Notes under the pieces: model-generated
The model's database searches: none
The model's input: the letters and a program-made list of their open reading frames with translations, nothing else
Told to the model about the DNA's origin: nothing
Shown: positions 35,842 through 48,390 of the stretch, piece by piece
Position numbering within the stretch: the first letter of the stretch is position 1
Layout of the letters: every line of letters starts with the position of its first letter
Origin: Rhytidiadelphus loreus
Lineage: Eukaryota > Streptophyta > Bryopsida > Hypnales > Hylocomiaceae
Assembly (NCBI GenBank): GCA_947034895.1
Contig: OX344762.1
Location: 70,798,981 to 70,862,980 of the forward strand
Length of the DNA: 64,000 nt
Reading direction: 5' to 3'
Position numbers and translations under genes: made by a program

Positions 35842-35845
35842 ATAT

Positions 35846-36136
35846 TAGAGCTTATGGTTTTGCTTGGACCAACATTTTGGATTTGACCTAAAACAAATGA
35901 TTGAAAGACTAGAAATGACTTGCATGGGCTTACGGTTTGATTGTGAGTAAGTTTCTAAAAATTATTGGAGGTTGAAGTGAAATGTTGATTACATGTGAAA
36001 AAGGCATGGAAAAAGGTAGCCACATGGCATCGTTTTTAAAAAATGGTATTTGATGTGGCATTTCAATTATGATATGGCATCCAATGAAGCTAAAGTAGCA
36101 TGCCACTTCAATACATGTTGATGTCGTCTAAAAATT
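35846..36136. repeat. dispersed repeat R1, copy 2 (right part)
   Basis: Continues the repeat interrupted by the Copia element; resembles 6905-6975 and, further on, 27440-27560. No coding content. Confidence 0.4.
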
Positions 36137-36140
36137 TTAA

Positions 36141-37031
36141 CCCCTAAATGCCCAAACACTAGTTTGGGGCAACATAGTGATTTTGGGCAATTCACTACGA
36201 ATTATATTTTTATTTTTATTTTCTTTGAAATTTTCACACAACATGTGCCCAAAGGGTACCTTTAAGGCACAATAATTTTCATAACTTTTGACTACATGGT
36301 ATGCAATTTCCATTGCTTAATAGGCAACTCAAAAAGTTTAAAAAAAAATTACTTTTTTCTAAAATAAAAATTTGAAATTGGTTTTCTAGATTTTTATAAG
36401 TGTAAAAAGCTTTTAGTCAATTCATTTTGATCATTGAAATGAAAGTTATGAAGAGTTTTAGTTTGGGGGCAATTATGGATTTGATACTCTAAAATAAACT
36501 TTGAAGTCCTTTATTTAACTCAGTTTTCAATTTTTTCGTAAGAAAATAAAATTATAGGATGTAGATTGTTTGTTGCAACATTGCAATAATTGGAATTGGC
36601 ATTTTCCAATTCTATAACTAAATTCTTGATAGTTTAGTATTTTTAATCATTATTTTTTTTCTATATATTGTACAATTCCAAAGGATCTGAAAATTTTCAA
36701 GCATGTAGCTAAGTTGCCTTGAAGAATGAATCCAAAGAAGTACCATCAATATGGACATTTTTGTATATAAATGTGACCTTGTGAACTATAGTTGCTTGTT
36801 TTTTTGGAAAGTTAATTAAAGAATTTCTGTCAATTCAAACACCAATATCTTGTAATCTACACAATGGAAATTTTTGAATTTTTTTCCACATCTTCTCAAA
36901 TAAGTGTATTGCAAGATCCTAAGGTTACATATGTCTACAAATGCTTTTTTTTCTCTAGAATTTGGAACTTGTACTAGAAATGGCAATTTTGGAGCATTTT
37001 TGGTGAAAACATAGTCAAAAACATTTAAGGG
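36141..37031. mobile_element. TTAA-target element, family T1, 891 bp
   Basis: Left end TTAA then CCCCTAAATGCCCAAA; right end ACATTTAAGGG followed by CTAA, a one-base change from TTAA. It aligns in reverse orientation with 55043-55923 over its whole length (shared blocks: GGCAACATAG, TTTCACACAACATGT.CCC, TTTTGGTGAAAACATAGTC). No coding capacity. TTAA duplications with CCC-type ends are the piggyBac signature. Confidence 0.75.
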
Positions 37032-38307
37032 CTAACACTATTTTTGAAGACATCAACTAAAACATCAACTGAGACATCTTCTAAAACATCTAGATGTTTT
37101 TTGCGATGTCAACCGGCACATCAACTGAGATGTCTTAGAGGACGTTTACATATTTTTTGCAATATCAACTAATGCATCAATTGAGATGTCTAGATGTTTT
37201 CTCATAAAATACAATCTCTAAGTTTCACATATCCCATATGCTTTGTCTTTGCTCCTATTACCACACTTGTATAAGTAGATTGTCTTGTCATGTCAATATA
37301 CTTATAATAAGTGGCTTTTTAGGCCATTTGACATAATTGCCAATATGGTGTACAATATATATTGCGTATTATATATGGTGTATGATATATGGTATATGAT
37401 GTAAAGTATTCTATATGGTGTACAATGTATTGTGTATGGCCTATTTTGTATTGTGTATGATGTACAATGTATTTTGTATGGTGTATTTTATATGTCCTTT
37501 TTTGTATGGTGTATTGTGTACAATGTACATCTAAGCTGATGTTTAAAAAAAAGTCTCAAAAAATGTTTAGACATCTAAGTGGACATCACAAAATATAGCA
37601 TTAAAATTCTTTTAGACATCTATGTTGACGTTGTTGAAAATAGAATTAATTTTTTCAAACGGTGTGACGTCAAGTAGGGTTGTCTTGTCTGACATATTTT
37701 TGAGTTTTGACATCGTGTATGACGTCTCACGTCACATGTCGCGTGTCACTAAGTGTTGAGTTTACTATACATGTTGTCGAGTAGGGCCATTTTCACAGCC
37801 AAAAAAACTTTGAAATCTCACTATAATTATGAATCTGAATTTAAAATGTTATGCGTATTTATTAAATTGAGAAACTTTATAAAAATGAGACTTAAATATG
37901 TCAAAATCGTAAACAAAGGAGGATTTTTTTTTAAAGTCAACTTGACGTTTGGTCAACTTGACATCTCAAGGGCTCTATTGGACGTCATTTGACATCTGTC
38001 TTTCGCGATGTCGTAGTGTACAACCCTAACGTCAAATGCCAGATCATCATCAAGTTAGGTGTAAGAAATTCCATAGGGCACTGCCCGCTTGCGTGGCGCT
38101 TACGTGGCTACCACATGGCACACTTTCAACTCTTTTTTTGACCATGTTTGTTGTGACGTTGTTTTAAGAACATGGCACATTTTTTCAAATTTCCTTGTGT
38201 TTTTGTTCTATCAATCTTGATAAATTTTCCTAAACATCCACGGTAGACATGCTTGACGTTAAACTAAATATCTAACCATATTTGTTGGCTTTTCAAAAAA
38301 AACGCAG
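37032..38307. other. non-coding region with GACATC-type and TGTATGG repeats
   Basis: Contains repeated phrases such as ACATCAACTGAGACATCT and GACGTC, and at 37330-37515 a degenerate TGTATGGTGTATTGTGTA tract. A CACTA-type right end (GGTTTCTTCTAGTG) lies at 38307-38320, so much of this region may be the body of a CACTA element whose left end I could not find. Confidence 0.4.
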
Positions 38308-38320
38308 GTTTCTTCTAGTG
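38307..38320. mobile_element. right end of a CACTA-type element
   Basis: GGTTTCTTCTAGTG matches the right termini of the complete CACTA-ended MITEs in the window. The following TTTTTGGCTGCC is the start of an ABI3 3'-UTR homologue, so the element was inserted in that sequence. The left end was not identified. Confidence 0.55.
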
Positions 38321-38620
38321 TTTTTGGCTGCCATATCATTTAGCTCTGAGTAGAGTGTATCCAAGTGCAACAACCTATTTTGTTTGCTCGAGCATTAAAA
38401 TTTTGAGTGTAGGTGCTCCACAATCTTGAAATAGAATGTTTAGACATAGTTTGAATGTGTTGACGATGTTAACAAGTGAAACCTTGCAATGTTTGGCTTT
38501 GCAGCATAGGATGCTGGAATTTCACAACGAGAAATTCTATAAAATAGAACTTCGCACTTTATTTTTTTGTTATAAATTAGAAACTTGGAATCATTGTACA
38601 AAATTTGGACGTGGAGTAAG
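38321..38620 (+). repeat. ABI3 3'-UTR homologue, copy A fragment
   Basis: GGCTGCCATATCATTTAGCT and the following CTGAG, CAAGTGCAACA, TTGAGTGTAGGT and GTTAACAAGTGAA match 46895-47060 (copy B), and the first part matches the last 25 bases of the window (copy C). It continues to TAAATTAGAAACTTGG, matching 47455-47470. Only the 3' end of this copy is in evidence; the rest would be upstream of the inserted CACTA element or lost. Confidence 0.8.
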
Positions 38621-38721
38621 GTAGGAGGGGTAGAAACACCCTACTACTAATCATTTTATTTGATGTTTTAAAGCTCATAGTAGTAGGGTGCTATAAAATG
38701 TCGTTGGTACCACCATAGAAT

Positions 38722-39011
38722 CACTAGAAGAAAACTGCGTTGGACTGTCCAAAATTTGCATTGGATTCAACAAAAAAACGTCATATGGTTTTTGTTGGAA
38801 AACCATGTTGAAAACGCTATGAAAACCAAGAGAAACAGAGATATTGTAGAATCCAGTATAGATTTTGCATTTCCCTACGTTGTAACTCAATTCTTTGCAT
38901 TCTCAACATGGTTTTCAACAAAAAACATATGACACTTTTTGTTGAATTTAACACAGTTTTAGGGGAATTTTACGCAGATTTTGGGCACTCCAACGTGGTT
39001 TTCTTCTAGTG
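38722..39011. mobile_element. CACTA-ended foldback MITE, 290 bp
   Basis: Ends CACTAGAAGAAAACTGCG and the inverse ending TTTTCTTCTAGTG; AAT lies on both sides (38719-38721, 39012-39014). Arms partly pair (GTTGGACTGTCC against GGGCACTCCAAC; AACCATGTTGAAAA against TTTTCAACATGG...). It lies between the 3' end of ABI3 copy A and the first trace of copy B. Confidence 0.92.
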
Positions 39012-39076
39012 AATTGTCTATCAATGGTGCAAATGGAGTCCCAAAATGAAGGCATTAAAACCCTACCAACCCACAC

Positions 39077-39310
39077 AACCCACTAAGTCGTTTAGTACTT
39101 CTTCTACATCGTATGTACTTTTGTCTTTCCCCTTATTTGTTGTGAATTGGGACCAAGTGTTTTTTCCCTAGCTTGGTGTCGTTGCATTCTAGATTGGGTT
39201 CTCTATTGCGGCCTAATATGTTTTGAGGTATGGTGATGTAGAAGGATGTATTGTTGGATAATTTCATAGACTCCACGGAGATTATTTGAGTTTGTTTGAA
39301 GCCCACGTTA
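39077..39310 (+). repeat. ABI3 intron homologue, copy B fragment
   Basis: CACTAAGTCGTTTAGTACTT and onward, including TTGGTGTCGTTGCA, GGTATGGTGATGTAGAAGG and TGTTGGATAATTTC, matches 62033-62255, the intron that follows the second B3 exon of the intact gene. Homology stops near 39310 and picks up again at about 44820, so about 5.5 kb has been inserted in this intron. Confidence 0.88.
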
Positions 39311-40647
39311 AGCTCAAGGAAGTCACTTTGCGAAAAGTAGAAAACCACGTGAGTTAAACTATAGGGTGCATTTTATTCATTAGAAGAAAATTTTATAAAT
39401 GATTTGGATCTACTTTAGCCTAGATTTAATTCTTGAAACATTGTTATAAGTAAAATAGGGTATTGGAAAATCTTTTGATTAAAAAAAAAAGTAGATATAG
39501 AATAAAATTAGAAACGATAATTTTTATATTTTAGGATGAGTATGTATAATCTTTGGTCCTTCTAATAGAGGAATGAAAAAAAATGCATTTTTTACCATTT
39601 AATGCTTTGTTTATTGTAGCTAGATGCACTAGACTTCAAGCATTTCTCTACCAAGATTGATACCAACAAAATAAAATGGATTAAAGTAGAAATTAACTAT
39701 ACAATTGTATTCTCAATTGTAGTGGGGGTATTTTGTCAAATTAGAGAATCATTCAATGGTGGAATTGGAAGATCATAGTGTGTATTTGAACTAAATTATG
39801 TGCATTCAAAAATGAGATTTTTGAGGATGTATGCCTTCAGAGTTAAATAGAATTTTGGTTCAATTTTCAAAAATAAAAGTAAAGAGATTCGTTAGTTTTT
39901 GATATCATCACCTCTCCGTTGCAACCATTTTTATCAAGAATAATAGACTCACACATAATTATTGTGAAGTTTAATTATGAGTGAGAGTGACTTTTTAGTT
40001 AAATAGAATTTTAGTTCAATTTTGAAAAATAAAAGTAAAGTGATGAGTAAAGAAATAAGTAATATTGCAACTTTTTATATCAAGAATAGACTTACACATA
40101 ATTATTGTAAAGTTTATGAGTGAGAGTGACTTTTGAGTCAAATAGAATTTTGGTTCAATTTTCAAAAATAAAAATACAGTGACAAGTAAAGAGATTAAGC
40201 AATGTTGCATTCTTTCATATCAAGGCATAGTGACAAGTAAAGAGATTAAGGCATAATTGACATATTATGTTGTTCTATTATTAAATATAAGTGTGAGATT
40301 TTTTTATTGACTTTACCCCACCTCGGGGGGATCACTCCTTGTAATTTAAGGTATACACTTGAGTTAAGAGGGTATTTGATGTGGGGCTATTTACCTTAAT
40401 CAATGCATTTAAGATGACCGTATTTTTACATAAAAAGCTAAAAAGGGCATATTTCCAATACCCTATGGTTTTTATAAATTCATTCATGCAAGTTTTTAAG
40501 TGGGGCTATTTTACATATAAAATTTGAGTATCCAATTTTCTCCCACCCCCACCCTTCTTCACAAATTTTCTCTTCCATCTACTACATCTATGTATGGGGT
40601 ATATATTGTGAAACCAACAATAATCAATTGAATTCAAGTGGCAATTT
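39311..40647. other. AT-rich DNA inserted in ABI3 copy B
   Basis: Includes locally duplicated phrases (GAGTGAGAGTGACTTTT and AATTTTGGTTCAATTTTCAAAAATAAAA two or three times between 39840 and 40180). No gene seen. Confidence 0.5.
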
Positions 40648-40651
40648 TTAA

Positions 40652-41516
40652 CCCCTAAAGGCCAATTGTCCATTGAATGAACAATTGAAACTCTCGGTAG
40701 GTCCCTATAAAGTCAATTTTGGTCAAATGTTCATAAAATTTTGATACAAGATGTGAACATGTATCTTCTTAGTGAAAATATAATTTTTTTCTACCCTAAT
40801 CTTTTTTGGCAGCCCTTACAATTTGGGCATCTTTGAGGCATCTTTGCAAAAACTCTCAACAACTATTGAAATTTTGGCATTTATGATACTAATAAAATAT
40901 GTCATACAATTATAAAAAATAATTTAGTTTTCAAATCACATCCTCAAATGAGTCAAACTTAATTAGCTATATTAGAATGGCTTAATGAAACAACTTTTCT
41001 TCTTACCACAAGTCCTATTATCTTGCAATATGTGAAGTCAAAGTTCTTGAAATTTTTCCCAAATATTCTAAAAGTTTATCTCTAATTTTTAACCATTTGG
41101 AATTAAAAAAATCTCATTGCACAAGAAATCATCAAAAAAAGACTAATGTATTGCCCATGCATTTAATGTCTTTGCATTGCAAGTTGATTCAAAATTTTCA
41201 TGAGTGAACTTAACATCATATATAGTCAAAATCCTCATTTTTGTGTAGACCAAAAATTTTACTCTAAGAGGGCTTGAGGTCTGCTGATCATAGTTTGCAA
41301 GAATGAGAATAAAGTTTTTTTTCTCACTTCAAACATTATAATTTTTCAATCCACTTGATCAAATGGGTTGAAAATGTTTCCACACATTTCCATAATTATA
41401 TAATACACTTTTATACAATTGAAATTCTCTTAAATAATTTTTTATTTTAGACAATGCATCAAAAATTGACAATTTTGGATTTTTCCTCTTCCAAAACACC
41501 CTCTAGTTTTTAGGGG
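40652..41516. mobile_element. TTAA-target element, family T2, 865 bp
   Basis: TTAA at 40648-40651 then CCCCTAAAGGCC; right end TTTTTAGGGG then TTAA at 41517-41520. Terminal inverted match is 8 bp (CCCCTAAA). Interior AT-rich, non-coding, with phrases similar to family T1 (TTTGGGCATCTTTGAGGC). Confidence 0.75.
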
Positions 41517-41520
41517 TTAA

Positions 41521-44500
41521 TAACATTGAACACTTTAGAATTCCTAATGAAACTATCCCATGAAAATCTCATTCAATACGAGTATGATCAACACATATGG
41601 CTTCAAAAATTAGAGTTAACTAGACTATAAATTCTATCTTCATATTGTACAATTTTCAATTTGTTGGACCCACTAAGGTAAACTTCCCTATTCATACAAT
41701 GTGACAATTTTTCCACTTTTAGTTGATGTTTTACATTTACATTAAAGAATACTATTTTTTTTTTTATATATACACTATAAGTACCATGGCACAATTTTAG
41801 TCGACCACCCATTATTGTAGATTTTCTTGACTGTGTCCATTTTATCATCCATATGAAATTATTTGTCTACATCTATACTCATCATACTATGAAAAATTTA
41901 CACGACTTCTATTTGTCAAGGCTAACTTGTTAATAAAAATTCCTATTATATGATGTTTTTACATACCCTAATTTATATATATTAGAGTGTGTAGCATTTC
42001 ACAAACCCTATAGTAGTTCTACAAATTATATAAAATTTTCCCCCCTTGAATTAAATGAACCCTATCTTTTAACTCACGTAGTTTTCTAAAAACCGTGAGT
42101 GTTCCCCCCGGGTACCCCACTAAGGTAGAGACTACAAAACACTAAGTTGTTTTCAAAGGGTTTCAACATTGAACAATTTACACCAACAATAAGGTGAATC
42201 TAGGTATATTATCTAGAAACAAAGACTATTCAACTGCTAACTCAACTAGGTAGGGATTTTTTTTTGGTTTTGGGACAAATGGCTATGTGGCCTTTTTGCA
42301 AACAAGGTTTTGAGTTCTGTGGCTCCTTCATTACTTTGGATGGGAACTAAAGGTGGCTATTTTGTAAGCAATTTTGAGACCTGGTGGCTATATTTTTCCT
42401 AATTATATAAAAACAATTGTCATTAACATGTTATTGTAGGGAATGAAAATAGGCAACAATTTCCAAAATTTTGTTGTAACATTGGCAATGATAATATTTT
42501 TCAAAGTAGTTAGGAGGCTACAATAATAAGAGAAAAAAATGCAATTGGACTTCATTGACAAAATATGTTGTTTAGGCAAATTCCAAAACCATGCATAAAT
42601 GATAGAAATAAAAGAGCCAATTTTGAAACTAAACAAGTGAATAATAATTCAATCACCATGCAAAGATGATCATTGCATGAATAAGGGGAACTACATCCAA
42701 ACAATGCTAGCTAAAAAAACTTACTACGTTATAACACCATAACAGTTTCACTCAGTTGAGTGAATCCATTGCTAAAAACATTTTTCATATGGAAAATTCT
42801 TAATTGTGTACACTTGTTGTGCCTTCATGCCAACCACCGCTCTCAAGTTGGCATCCAACCTATTCCAAAGTTGGTCCTTCAAGAATGACAAGGAAGAAAA
42901 ACAACATTCAACAAAGAAAGACAACAATGTTGGCAATATGGTAGTTCACCTACTCCAATTAAAGGAATCCTAGCATCATGGAGATGGACAAGGCTTCATG
43001 AAGATGTATGGACAAGAGTGACTAGGCAACAAAAATAATAAAAATGATTCATAATTAGGCTTCAAATGTGCATTAAATTTTAGAATCTTCATTAGACTGG
43101 CATAATCTTCATTTTTAGCAATGCTTTCACGTTTGGATGTTGGCATTGTTTCTTTCATTGAAGTGGGGTTTGTGAACCCCTTTGGATATCATCATGGCAT
43201 GATAATTCCACTTTGGCATTTTGAGGTCATTTATTCCATTTCTTTTACAAAGGCTTGAAGCTGACCTTTTTATTTGAGGAAATTGGGCATTAAATTGCCT
43301 AAAAAACCCTGCAACTAGGCACTTGTAATTGCCCCGATAGTTGCAAGATTGTGCATTGACTTGATGCATAAGGTATGCATTGGCTTGATGAATTTTTAAT
43401 TAACATTTCTTGCTTACATTGATAAAAGCGAGTATCCAATTATATTACATTCTAAAATATTTTTGGAAATCAAGAAGATGATAAGATGACAATTACCAAC
43501 AATTTTTAGAGGCATTCAATATGTAGTTGACTTTAGTGGTAGTATCTTTGGTATTTTTGACTAAATTTGTAATAAATGTTTTATATTTTTAACACTTCCC
43601 TTAGTTGTAATGCATTTTGATCATTGCATGTACCAAATTTGATGTCAATTTCAATTGTCAATTGAAATATATATGATGAGATATAAAAAAAATTGATTGT
43701 TGATATAATCATTATTAAAAATTTCTACTTTAAGTGCCTTCAATTAATGTGAAACGTTGTAGAAAGTTGGTAATTTGTTACAAATTGGAGTGTTTATAAA
43801 TTGGAAGTTCATAGTAACAAATTTCATAATTTTTGGGCCTATAAAACGTAAGATAATGACCTTGACACACTAACATCTTCAAATTAAATATTTTAGTGAG
43901 TGTAATATGAAATTTCAATTAGATAATTATGTGTTGAGAATTTCAACCATTACAACAACTTTGAACCCTGAAGAAGGCAGTTAGAAAGTTGTTTGAATTT
44001 TGACTCTGGTGCAAATATAGGAAAAATAATAAAAAGATTTCATAATTTATTTTGAAAAAATAAAAATAAAAATAAAATTTGAAATTGACAATCTAACGTG
44101 ACTCTAGTAGCGCCACATCATATTTATTTATTTATTTTTATTTGATATTTTTTTTGCTATAATTGCATTGTTGCCATGTAAAGTCGTAGCCCTCTGTAGG
44201 CCTAAATTTTATCCTAATAAAATTTGAAATGATTGGTCAAAAGGGAAGTCCAAAAGATATAATGTGAAAAAAAGAAATTTATTTAAAGAGTGAAAATTGT
44301 ATCAAAATGTGCATTTCAAGGGTCAAAACACTATTGCAAGCTAGACTTATCCTTTCATGTGCTATGCTTTCATTGGCCAAATCCTCCCAACCTATTAACT
44401 TTTTTGTCCAAGCATCCAACCACCTATGCTTTGGCATTTTTTTTTAAACTTCAATAGCTTGTTATGTAAATCTAATTGTACACAAACCTAAGATGGCCAA

Positions 44501-44820
44501 CTTGATTTTTCAAAGGATCACTTCAAGTGCAACTTCATCTAAATATTCTTAATAATAGAAAAAACACTTCAAAAACCAAAGTGACCACATTCTAGTCATT
44601 CAAGAAGTTAAGGGTTAAAAGCTTAATCAATTATTGTTTGTTTTACATTGCTTTTGAATTTGATCATAATTTTTTTTATGTATGTTGCATATTTTCACAC
44701 CAAACATTCATCCTAAAATCTTTCAATATCAAACAAAACAAAATTCCTAACTACAATGTACTACAATGTGCCAAGAATTAAGCTGGATTTTCATTTCAAT
44801 TATAATTACCTATAGGGTGC
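41521..44820. other. AT-rich non-coding region
   Basis: No recognisable gene. The minus-strand frames at 41603-41848 and 43127-43369 show no domain. TTAAGGGTTAA at 44609 resembles a right end of the TTAA families but has no partner. All of it lies within the expanded intron of ABI3 copy B. Confidence 0.5.
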
Positions 44821-44877
44821 TTTTGATGAGCATGTTTTTGTGAGTAGGTTCTGGCTAAACAACAAAAGCCGTATGTA

Positions 44878-45149
44878 AAGTGGGTACACCCAAAACTGTC
44901 ACTTTTTACTACTGAGCCTAGTTTCTATTACGAAACTAGTCAAATTTTCACATATTCATGTTGGCAAGTGAAAGGAGGTTCCAACGCACCAAAGGACGCC
45001 ACATTTGGATATTGTATGCAAAAGTTATTAAGGGTCAAAGTTCGTTTCTGAAAGCACTCCATCCAAATAGGTACATAACTGAAATTCAAAATGTACAAAC
45101 CTTCTAGATGTCGCTTTAAGGTCAGGTGCCATTTAACAGCATACTACCT
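44878..45149 (-). mobile_element. TA-target MITE, family M1, copy 1 (272 bp, reverse)
   Basis: Inserted in ABI3 copy B exon 4 with TA on both sides (44876-44877, 45150-45151); the intact gene at 62719-62730 is the empty site. Reverse-orientation copy of 48726-48997. Ends are AGGTAGTATG and, at the other side, AGGTGGGTACACCC with one change here. TA duplication fits Tc1/mariner (Stowaway-like) MITEs. Confidence 0.93.
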
Positions 45150-45413
45150 TATATATTGGAGAATACTGGTGAGCATCCTGGATTTGCAAGTCATTGAAAT
45201 TTGAACAATTTGGTGCCTTGTTCATATCAGTTAATTGCAATCTGCATCTCAATTTGTGACAGTTCACTAGTACTCAAGCCCAAACTGTTCACATCCAATT
45301 GCTAATTCCCATCAAACTATCTTTGTGTTTCATTTCGCAGCCACGTTTGCAATATCACACAGCCTTGTGGAAGGAGATCTATTAGTAATTTACAGAACTC
45401 TGCACGCGGGTTA

Positions 45414-45647
45414 AGGTAGTATGCTGTTGTACATTTCGAATTTCAGTTATGTACCTATTTGGATGGAGCGTTTTCAGAAACGAACTTTGACCCTTAATAA
45501 CTTTTGCATACAATATTCAAATGTGGCGTTCTTTGGTGCATTGGAACCTCCTTTCACTTGCCAACATGAATATGTGAAAATTTGACCAGTTTCATAATAG
45601 CAACTAGGCTCATTAGTAAAAAGTGACGGTTTTGGGTGTACCCACCT
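45414..45647 (+). mobile_element. TA-target MITE, family M1, copy 2 (234 bp)
   Basis: Inserted in ABI3 copy B exon 5 near its 3' end, TA at 45412-45413 and 45648-45649; the intact gene at 62960-62965 is the empty site. It lacks about 40 bases near its left end that copies 1 and 3 have (the AAATGGCACCTGACCTT stretch). Confidence 0.93.
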
Positions 45648-46195
45648 TATCTAAGTATCACTTTGGGGGTCTGGTGTGATCATGTGCTGAATGGTTGAGC
45701 ATCTTCGGGAACTTTCTTCGTGACAAGAGATGGTTGACTTAATTGATGATCTCATCTTGATAGATTGTTGTCTCAGTGGACGTGTGTGAGGTTGAATATT
45801 GGAATTACTCGAGACAGGTGGGTTTAATTTGAACTTGCTTTTGTACATGGTAGATTTGATTCTGAAGCTTCAGCAGTGTATTTGCAGGTTTTATGAGGAA
45901 TGAAGAAGAAAAATGAAAGACTAGACATAGAACTGGTATGGGTGGAATTTGCACACAGCTAGGCTAAAGGTTCCGGAGAGGGACAACCTTCTATGGCACG
46001 CTAGTCCAAAGGTTGGATGGATGTTGTCCTTTAGACAAATCCGTGAAGGAGGATGGAGCCCATGAATCTGGACGATGATTCGTTTCAGTCGGATAGCAGT
46101 TGCATTCAAACGTTGAAATGGTTTCCAAGTTTGACCTTGGACTTCCCCTTCGAGGAGATTATGGTGGCGACAAGGACAGAGCCCGATGGTACATG

Positions 46196-46489
46196 AACCT
46201 TCTGGATAGGGCAATGCCTTAGGAGGAGGGCATTTTGGGAAAAAAAGGGTTAACGAGGAGGGTGGAGTCCGATGAGGAGGCACTTTTTTTCCCAAAATGC
46301 CCGACCATGAGTGGCATTGACTGACTTAAATCACGAGCAGGAAATTCAAAGTTAGATGAAACACTTGGGATGAAAAAACAAAGTTGGATGAATGCTCGAT
46401 TATGCGGGCAAACCCGCGTAATTGGGCATTACGGATTCTTACGCTGTAGAACTTTCCTAGGAAATGAATGGCGATTTCCTGGAAGGGGT
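46196..46489. other. insertion with hairpin between copy B coding end and 3' UTR
   Basis: Sequence absent from the intact locus. It contains an inverted pair GGGCATTTTGGGAAAAAAA (about 46228) and its inverse (about 46286-46303), a hairpin of about 80 bp. No gene. Confidence 0.5.
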
Positions 46490-47480
46490 TTATGAATCCA
46501 AGTCACCCTTTTGTGGTGGTGCCCAAGATAGCTTGCAAATGAGCCAGCATTCCAACATACAAGGGTTTCCATGAGGAAAGAAGGAAGGAACCACTCTGGC
46601 TCAACAAAAAAAAAACTCACTTCGTGATGACACTATGTGTAGGAAGCTAAAGGTATAATCATTTCCCAGGTGCGTTTGGTTGCTGGACTTCTGGTCAGAG
46701 GTGGGCAGAGTTCGATGATGCCGCAAACCCTGACTTTCTCCATTGCTGGATTCCAAACTATATTCGACTCTGGAATTTTAAATTTTAAAGATGCGTGGCA
46801 CCTTTGTAGTTTTGAGCTTTACCCTCCACGGTCTGCAATACATGGGATCTTTCATTTCAGGAGGTTTCTTGGTTGCCTCCATTATTGTGTTTTTCTGCTG
46901 CCCCATCATTTAGCTCTGAGCAGATATGTATCGCCAAGTGCCACAGCCTATCTTGTTATCTCATTTGCTTGAGCAATAAAAATTGAGTGTAGGTTCTCTA
47001 TAGATAAAGTTCTCTTTAGATGTTGTTTGGAATGTTAACAAGTGAACCCTTAGAGCATCCCACCATTGTCTTCCCTATCCCTATCTCCGTTGGATGAAGG
47101 GGAGCACAAATGATAGGAAAGACAAACTCCCACTAGTAGTTCCCTATATTTTCAACTTATTACTAAATAGAGGTAGGGAGAAGTCAAAAGGAAACTATAA
47201 AAATAGTAACAAGGCCAAATGAATAGTACTCCTTCAAATCAATGAAGCACAACTCATATTGGAAAGGTGAAAAGTGGTTTAGGGATTATTCCACTTGAGT
47301 TCCCTATCCATCAGCTCATTTGGGGAATTTGGACCCTTCCTCCCTAAATTTTTAGGGATAGGGAATGTTGGTGGGGGAGTTTTTTTCCCTATCCGGATGA
47401 AAATCATTTGGATAGGGATAGGGAAGTCACAAACTTTGCATTTTTGTTAGAAATTAGAAATTTGGAGTAGTACACAAGAC
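46490..47480 (+). repeat. ABI3 3'-UTR homologue, copy B
   Basis: From about 46490 it follows 63565-64000 closely (GCCAGCATTCCAACAT, GGTTTCCATGAGGAAAGAAG, TGCGTGGCACCTTTGTAG). It extends past the window's last base equivalent, through TTGCTTGAGCAATAAA (signal at 46975-46980) to about 47060, then resumes at about 47432 after an insertion. It predicts the 3' end of the intact gene to lie shortly beyond position 64000. Confidence 0.88.
47064..47431. mobile_element. probable MITE with inverted CCCTATCC motifs
   Basis: Absent from the copy A homologue (38470-38620), so it is an insertion. It begins GAGCATCCCACCATTGTCTT with CCCTATCCCTATC and carries the inverse near its right side (GGGATAGGGAATGTTGGTGG). 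Exact right end and target repeat not resolved. Confidence 0.5.
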
Positions 47481-48390
47481 ACACTTCACACACTGCTTAG
47501 TTTTGATCCAGAAAATAAATAACTTTTAGATTATTGAAAGTTGCAATTTTCAAGCCATTCTTCAACGAAGGATTGGTACACACTTTTTACCTACAACTAG
47601 TGATTAAACACTTAGTAAAAAGAACGAGTCATATGCCTCCAAAAATACGAATCTAGGACTTTCATTGATAGAAATATGAAATTTTGAAGCTTTATTATCA
47701 AAATTGTACAATGTTCAATATGAGTATTGGATGGTCTACATGGTGCACATTTAGAACCCATCCATTTCATACAAAATTGTATGAATGTGTGGCAATTTTT
47801 AGAGTTTTAGAACACTTTGTGTGTCTATTGGAATTCTTCATAAATAATGCATGTGACTTCTCAAAGAATTATAGTTACATTTTCTTAGTATCATAGAAAA
47901 CCTTAGATTTATTTCAAGAAACTTCAAGACATGGGTACTTTATATTTTGAAAGCACAAAGACAAAAAAGTCAATCTTGCCGACAGTCACAAGTCTTAGTG
48001 CCTTATAGTTTAGCTTCTTTATATTCTTCATGCAATTCAACAGTCCATCCAAAGAATGATACTTTTGTAACCTTTTGGTCTTATTACCTATTTGGCTAGT
48101 GGAATCTTCTTTGCTTTGAACATCTTTTCTTTATTAGTGATACACAACTTCATATCACACTACCAAATTGCTTTTTCACTCTTGAAATTTGTCAAGCATG
48201 TAACTAACATAATATAGTATACAATTGTTAAAAATAAATATTATAAAATAATTATGCGCAGTTAAAAAAATTTACTCCAAGAATAGTCAAAATTTGTTGA
48301 CCATATATATTTTAGGCATGGTCATTTTTTTCCCCTTCAAATTTCAAGGGCATTATAATCTTACAATCTATGTAGTAAAAGTTTCTAAGT
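47481..48390. other. AT-rich non-coding region
   Basis: No supported gene; the frame 47684-47896 has no recognisable content. Confidence 0.5.

Larger units (their letters stand above)
44848..46195 (+). pseudogene. ABI3-like: truncated ABI3/VP1-like gene, copy B
   Basis: Homologous to exons 4-6 of the intact gene at 62695-63552. Exon 4 (44848-45168) reads FWLNNKSRMY and LENTG but is split by a TA-target MITE. Exon 5 (from 45341) reads FAISHSLVEGDLLVIYRTL and is split by a second MITE at its 3' end; the 5' splice site after it has GT changed to CT. Exon 6 (from 45888) hits TGA at its third codon, where the intact copy has CGA, and lacks about 36 bases near 46070. The B1, B2 and first B3 exons are absent. 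It cannot encode a DNA-binding B3 domain. Interestingly its exon 5 keeps Ile where the intact copy has Pro. Confidence 0.92.
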
